A stretch of DNA of 40,829 nt from a virus: positions 1-40,829 of IMG/VR virus record IMGVR_UViG_3300034980_000208. One strand, written 5' to 3'. The notes below the pieces were generated by a model. The model was not told where the DNA came from and made no database searches. It saw nothing but the letters and a program-made list of their open reading frames with translations. Positions 37,902 to 40,829 of this stretch are shown piece by piece. The translations under genes were made by a program, and so were the position numbers. Every line of letters begins with the position of its first letter. Position 1 is the stretch's first letter.

Positions 37902-38507
37902 ATGGCAATCACAACAGTACAGTACAGGGGGTTACCCGCAGCGATGCAGGCCATGACAGACGCTGACCTGTCAGCGGCAGTATCTGTCGTCACGGTGACA
38001 GCGATACCCAACGAGACAGCGCGGGCGTGGCTACGGGTCGAGTCTTTATGGTATCGATCCGGTCCGACTGATATGAGCGGGACGTTTCAGGTCGCATTGG
38101 ACGCGGGCAGTTTGCCGCAGTCGCTGATTGATCTGCTCGGTGAATTCTGGGCGGCGATTTTTGGCGGTGCATCTGAGACACTGTCGACAAACGAAGCCGC
38201 AATTGCTCTCCAGTTTTCCGAGGGTATGGCGGGACTGCTGGCGGCGGGATTGCTGACTGCGGAACAGGTTGCAGAATTTCAGTCGTTTGGCGGCGGACTG
38301 GCATACGGGCCGACGACCGAGGCAGATATTGTCAGCGTCCGAGAGGATGTCATCACAGAGGACGCAGCACAGGCAGAAACTGACGCGGTGCAGGCTGATG
38401 TGGCGACACAACAAAACGAGACGATCAATCCAGCTATCGCGACGAATGACCGGCTAGCGATTGCGTCAGCATGGCGAGCGTCAGCGACTGCGTTGGAGGC
38501 TGGCTGA
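37902..38507 (+). CDS. Hypothetical virion-associated protein
   Basis: This 201-residue protein starts at ATG 37902. The first half has RGLPAAMQAMTDADLSAAV and a LRVESLWYRSGP strand; the second half is helical and Ala/Glu-rich (AAQAETDAVQADVATQQNE), like a coiled coil. It precedes the discoidin-like gene with TGATG overlap and is likely part of the same fibre module. Confidence 0.55.
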   Translation: MAITTVQYRGLPAAMQAMTDADLSAAVSVVTVTAIPNETARAWLRVESLWYRSGPTDMSGTFQVALDAGSLPQSLIDLLGEFWAAIFGGASETLSTNEAAIALQFSEGMAGLLAAGLLTAEQVAEFQSFGGGLAYGPTTEADIVSVREDVITEDAAQAETDAVQADVATQQNETINPAIATNDRLAIASAWRASATALEAG

Positions 38508-39022
38508 TGGCGTTTGTAAATTCATTTTCACCGCGAATGACATCGGCGAACACGCCGTCGCCATTGGTAGTCAGTACGTCCGTGGTGTACCACGCCGGGT
38601 GGGAACTGTACTACGCTGGCTGGAAATCGCTGGCGTCGTTTACCCATAATAATTCGACGTGGCTTTGGTTAAATGCCGACTTTCCGGCGTGGGTCAAAAT
38701 AGACTTCGGGGCGGCGACCAGTATTAGCGGGTACACTATCGCACGAAACGAGTTTCACGCCGACTGTAGCCCTACGGCGTGGACTTTCGACGGCAGCGAT
38801 GATAACTCAGCGTGGACGGTGATTGATACTCAGTCTTCGATTACGCCGACTGATGAAATCCAAGTTTACCCATTCACCGTCGTGAGCTATAGATATTACA
38901 GGCTGTCTGTTACGGCGAACAACGGCCATGCGCTTTATGGTGGCTGCGGTGATATTAGATTCATCGCCCCTGATGGCGGCGGATTATTACGAGTCGGAAT
39001 GTCAGGAGGAATGAACGGATGA
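38507..39022 (+). CDS. F5/8 type C (discoidin)-like adhesin
   Basis: This 171-residue protein starts in TGATG overlap. It has the discoidin pattern: WVKIDFGAATSISGYTIARNE, SPTAWTFDGSDDNSAWTVIDTQSS, VVSYRYYRLSVTANNG and YGGCGDIRFIA. These domains bind sugars or lipids. In a phage this suggests receptor binding on host surface or matrix glycans. The C-terminal Gly-rich end (GGGLLRVGMSGGMNG) may link it to the virion. Confidence 0.78.
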   Translation: MAFVNSFSPRMTSANTPSPLVVSTSVVYHAGWELYYAGWKSLASFTHNNSTWLWLNADFPAWVKIDFGAATSISGYTIARNEFHADCSPTAWTFDGSDDNSAWTVIDTQSSITPTDEIQVYPFTVVSYRYYRLSVTANNGHALYGGCGDIRFIAPDGGGLLRVGMSGGMNG

Positions 39023-39675
39023 AGCTGAAACTCAAAGAGGGTACAACGTCAAAGCTCGCCCGGGTCTTCGTCCAGGATTCATCGTCCACGACCGGCGCGG
39101 GGCTGACCGGACTCGCGTTCAACTCCGCATCATTGACGGCGTACTGGATCGCAGAAGGTGACGCGACTGCAACAGCAATCACGCTGGCGACGATGACCGC
39201 TGGGACGTGGGCTAGCGGTGGGTTCGACGAAGTGGACGCAACGAATCTGCCGGGCGTGTACGAGATCGGATTACCGAATGTTTGCGTCGATGCGACAAGT
39301 GAGGGCAGCGTGGTGGTGATGCTCAAAGGCGCAACGAACATGGCACCTGTGCTGCTGGAGATTGAGTTGGACGCGATTGATTATCGGGCAGCGATTGATT
39401 CACAGGTAATGTCAGCGACGATGTCCAGCTACACAACAGCGGGCAGTCTCGGGTTGTTCTTAAACGATCAATACGATTTGGCAATCACGGGCATCACGAC
39501 CGGCGTGGAAACGCGGGCAGGAAAACACAGCGTCGCCGGTACGGTGATGATGTCGACAAACGCGGCGTTGAGCGGCGGGACGTTGACGGCTAAGAAACCG
39601 AGCGATGATTCGACGTTCAGCACGTATTCCGTGACGACTGAAGCGAGTGCTAAGAACATTACGGGAGTTTCGTGA
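39019..39675 (+). CDS. Virion structural protein (fibre/baseplate candidate)
   Basis: This 218-residue beta-rich protein begins MKLKLKEGTTSKLARVFVQDSS. It contains LTGLAFNSASLTAYWI, VDATNLPGVYEIGLPN, VVVMLKGATNMAPVLLEIEL and a C-terminal AGTVMMSTNAALSGGTLTAKKP region. Such TTSKxxxVFxxDS...GLTGL patterns are seen in baseplate- or fibre-associated proteins with repeated Ig-like folds. It is coupled to both neighbours by overlaps. The role is inferred from context. Confidence 0.6.
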   Translation: MKLKLKEGTTSKLARVFVQDSSSTTGAGLTGLAFNSASLTAYWIAEGDATATAITLATMTAGTWASGGFDEVDATNLPGVYEIGLPNVCVDATSEGSVVVMLKGATNMAPVLLEIELDAIDYRAAIDSQVMSATMSSYTTAGSLGLFLNDQYDLAITGITTGVETRAGKHSVAGTVMMSTNAALSGGTLTAKKPSDDSTFSTYSVTTEASAKNITGVS

Positions 39676-39821
39676 TGTGGGTATGGTATTTTTACTCAGC
39701 ATTCGGCAGCGCGACGCCCGCTTTAATTCGGCAGCGACTGACCGTGATCGGCACAGGCGTTGAGCGATTGACACTTGAAGGCACTGGCACAGAGCGGTTC
39801 ACAGTTGAAGGGGTTGGGTGA
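39675..39821 (+). CDS. 48-residue protein with short internal repeats
   Basis: This short frame lies between two coupled genes. It starts MWVWYFYSAFGSATPALI and then repeats the unit GTGVERLTLE / GTGTERFTVE. It overlaps the preceding stop and the following start in TGATG, so it fits the chain exactly. The aromatic N-terminus could insert in a membrane or pack in the virion. Confidence 0.55.
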   Translation: MWVWYFYSAFGSATPALIRQRLTVIGTGVERLTLEGTGTERFTVEGVG

Positions 39822-40207
39822 TGGCGACACAAGAGCACAGGCGACGGGTTGGCGATCTTCGCGAAGCAATCGCCGTTTGCATCAAAGCCGATAACGAAGC
39901 GGGCAAGCTGACGATTCAGGACCTTGCCGGTTCAACCGTGACTTTCACGATGATCAACATGGCGGACGGCGTGACGAAAGTCAGTGCGGCAAGCGCAACG
40001 GTTGATGATGCCACAGCGGGCAAGGCGTCTTATACTTTTGTTTCTGCGGACGTTGACACAGCGGGAAAGTATGCGGCGTCATTCGAAGTGACCACGTCAG
40101 GCGCGACAAGTAACTTCCCTGTCGGGCGTCAGGACTTGGTTGTGCTGATCGACAGCGGAACACAAACAGCAGAGGTCGCATACGAAGCGGCCGTTGCAGC
40201 ACTTTAA
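39821..40207 (+). CDS. BppU N-terminal-like baseplate/fibre protein
   Basis: This 128-residue protein starts at ATG 39821. It follows the BppU N-terminal pattern of tail baseplate proteins: an early helix, VTFTMINMADGVTKVSAASATVDDATAGKASYTF, VDTAGKYAASFEVTTSG, and FPVGRQDLVVLI. These Ig-like domains link receptor-binding proteins to the baseplate. With the discoidin-like gene it makes an adhesion module. Confidence 0.65.
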   Translation: MATQEHRRRVGDLREAIAVCIKADNEAGKLTIQDLAGSTVTFTMINMADGVTKVSAASATVDDATAGKASYTFVSADVDTAGKYAASFEVTTSGATSNFPVGRQDLVVLIDSGTQTAEVAYEAAVAAL

Positions 40208-40218
40208 GGATTGGTAAA

Positions 40219-40629
40219 ATGGCCGACACAGCATGGACAGCGAATACGATACTCGTGACGGCGGGCACCGTGGCTATAAGAAAAGCTACAGAGACAATCG
40301 TTGAGGGTGACTGGGTCTACGAGGTCGCTGCGGGGTCGACTGTTGGCGTTGCAACGAATACAGATGCGACGAAAGATCAAGTCATTGGGCAGGCAATAAG
40401 GGGCGGCGTGACGGGCACGCATATCGCTATTGCACTCAACGGCTGCACTTGCACAGCGACAGCGACGCCAGCGGTCGCTGCCGGCGATTGGTTCGTGCTG
40501 TCAGTGGGTGGCAATACGAGCGTTGTGGCCGATCAGGCGACGTCTGATTTGGTCACGATGGTGGCACGTGGCACGGCCGCCGGGACATACAAAATCGACA
40601 TCATAAATACGGCAATTGTGTCGGCGTGA
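40219..40629 (+). CDS. DUF2190-like beta protein, third copy
   Basis: This 136-residue protein has VTAGTVAIRKATETIVEGDWVYEVAAGS, VIGQAIRGGVTGTHIAIAL, AAGDWFVLSVGGN and a beta closing segment. It resembles the proteins at 18831 and 7052 in fold style, so it is probably another virion decoration or fibre component. It is the last gene of the window; about 200 nt of non-coding sequence follow. Confidence 0.65.
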   Translation: MADTAWTANTILVTAGTVAIRKATETIVEGDWVYEVAAGSTVGVATNTDATKDQVIGQAIRGGVTGTHIAIALNGCTCTATATPAVAAGDWFVLSVGGNTSVVADQATSDLVTMVARGTAAGTYKIDIINTAIVSA

Positions 40630-40651
40630 TGCCGGGAAAAACATGCATAAA

Positions 40652-40701
40652 CCCAATGTTTTCGAGCGGTTCGGCGGAGATCGGACGCCAAAAACATTGG
40701 G
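40652..40701. repeat. Inverted repeat near right end
   Basis: CCCAATGTTTT at 40652-40662 and AAAACATTGGG at 40691-40701 are perfect complements, 28 nt apart. Similar sequences follow at 40744-40755 (GAAACGCTGGGG) and 40784-40796 (AAAAAACGTTGGG), and GCGTTT/AAACGC arms lie at 40720-40750. The 3' non-coding stretch thus carries a cluster of related sites, possibly for terminase or another DNA-binding protein. Confidence 0.7.
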
Positions 40702-40804
40702 CTTAGCGAGATTCTGGCGGCGTTTTGCGACCAAAACAGGCGTGAAACGCTGGGGATAAAGTCAGGAACGCGGCAATCAGACCAAAAAACGTTGGGAAAA
40801 TCGC

Positions 40805-40829
40805 GGGTCCTTCCGCCGGGGGCGGGGGC
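40805..40829 (+). other. cosQ-like sequence at window end
   Basis: GGGTCCTTCCG at 40805-40815 matches lambda cosQ (GGGTCCTTTCCGG) apart from one T and is followed by a GC-rich end. In lambda this lies about 30 nt before the staggered cos cut. The window ends 25 nt after it starts, so the physical phage DNA end is probably at or just past this point, with the small terminase region beginning at the other end. The match is seen; cos function is inference. Confidence 0.6.

Noticed and set aside
23162-40701. AAAACATTG occurring in both duplicated promoters and in the right-end repeat
   Set aside because: In the two promoter copies it is coding end of the upstream gene plus stop; a nine-base match to the right end can be chance.
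1-40829. Search for tRNA genes, CRISPR arrays, integrase, repressor or insertion sequences
   Set aside because: No cloverleaf-like sequence, spaced direct-repeat array, tyrosine/serine recombinase or transposase motif could be recognised by reading; absence is only as good as manual reading.

Overview
This window looks like a complete or nearly complete genome of a tailed double-stranded DNA phage of the lambda-like, GpA-terminase type, about 41 kb long. Every supportable gene lies on the + strand, most are joined by ATGA/TGATG/TAATG overlaps, and the head genes run in lambda order. The host is probably a planctomycete or a similar aquatic bacterium. This is inferred from protein style (secreted proteins with LLTPTAAA-type signal peptides, Cys-rich virion proteins, a CsrA homologue, attC cassettes) and not from a direct match. 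I see no integrase, lysogeny repressor, tRNA or recognisable endolysin.

Layout: (1) 1-3.9 kb, packaging entry: ParB-like protein, an 18-bp palindrome, Nu1-like small terminase, GpA-like large terminase. (2) 3.9-9.8 kb, head: connector candidate, portal, S49 protease with an in-frame internal start that probably makes a Nu3-like scaffold, cement protein, major capsid protein, head-tail joining proteins. (3) 9.8-19.9 kb, tail: tube protein, tape measure, large minor tail proteins, a Cys-rich three-repeat protein, and a glycosyltransferase-like/methyltransferase fusion. (4) 19.9-20.8 kb: two small membrane proteins, an SNase-type nuclease, then a promoter-hairpin-terminator unit. (5) 20.8-29.5 kb, early/middle region: many small genes, a Gly-Tyr-Asp repeat protein, CsrA, RusA-type resolvase, two small genes under a 129-bp duplicated promoter region, Bet/RecT annealase, DUF1937, and a helicase-methyltransferase pair. 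(6) 29.5-33.5 kb: a GIY-YIG gene broken at a poly-C tract, a lambda-O-like initiator gene containing an iteron/AT-rich candidate origin, its partner, secreted proteins, and a Vsr/DUF559-like nuclease. (7) 33.47-35.49 kb: an array of five attC-type recombination sites with five small gene cassettes and no integrase. (8) 35.5-40.6 kb: a secreted thioredoxin-protease-collagen fusion and a second virion/adhesin module (discoidin-like, BppU-like and DUF2190-like proteins). (9) The right end has an inverted repeat and a lambda cosQ-like motif, so the window is probably opened at or near cos.

The most unusual feature is the attC array. The end of each cassette is the reverse complement of its own start over 8-10 bp (9 of 10 in the last). 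The arm asymmetry, with an extra T and an extra G/C in the right arm, matches the recombinogenic bottom strand of classical attC sites, so the sites point opposite to the genes. With that orientation each attC lies upstream of its own gene. Three attC loops carry the ribosome-binding site and/or start codon of that gene, and three stop codons lie inside the ATAAC crossover core. The genes therefore seem to use attC as 5' leader and recombination core as stop, inside a phage genome.
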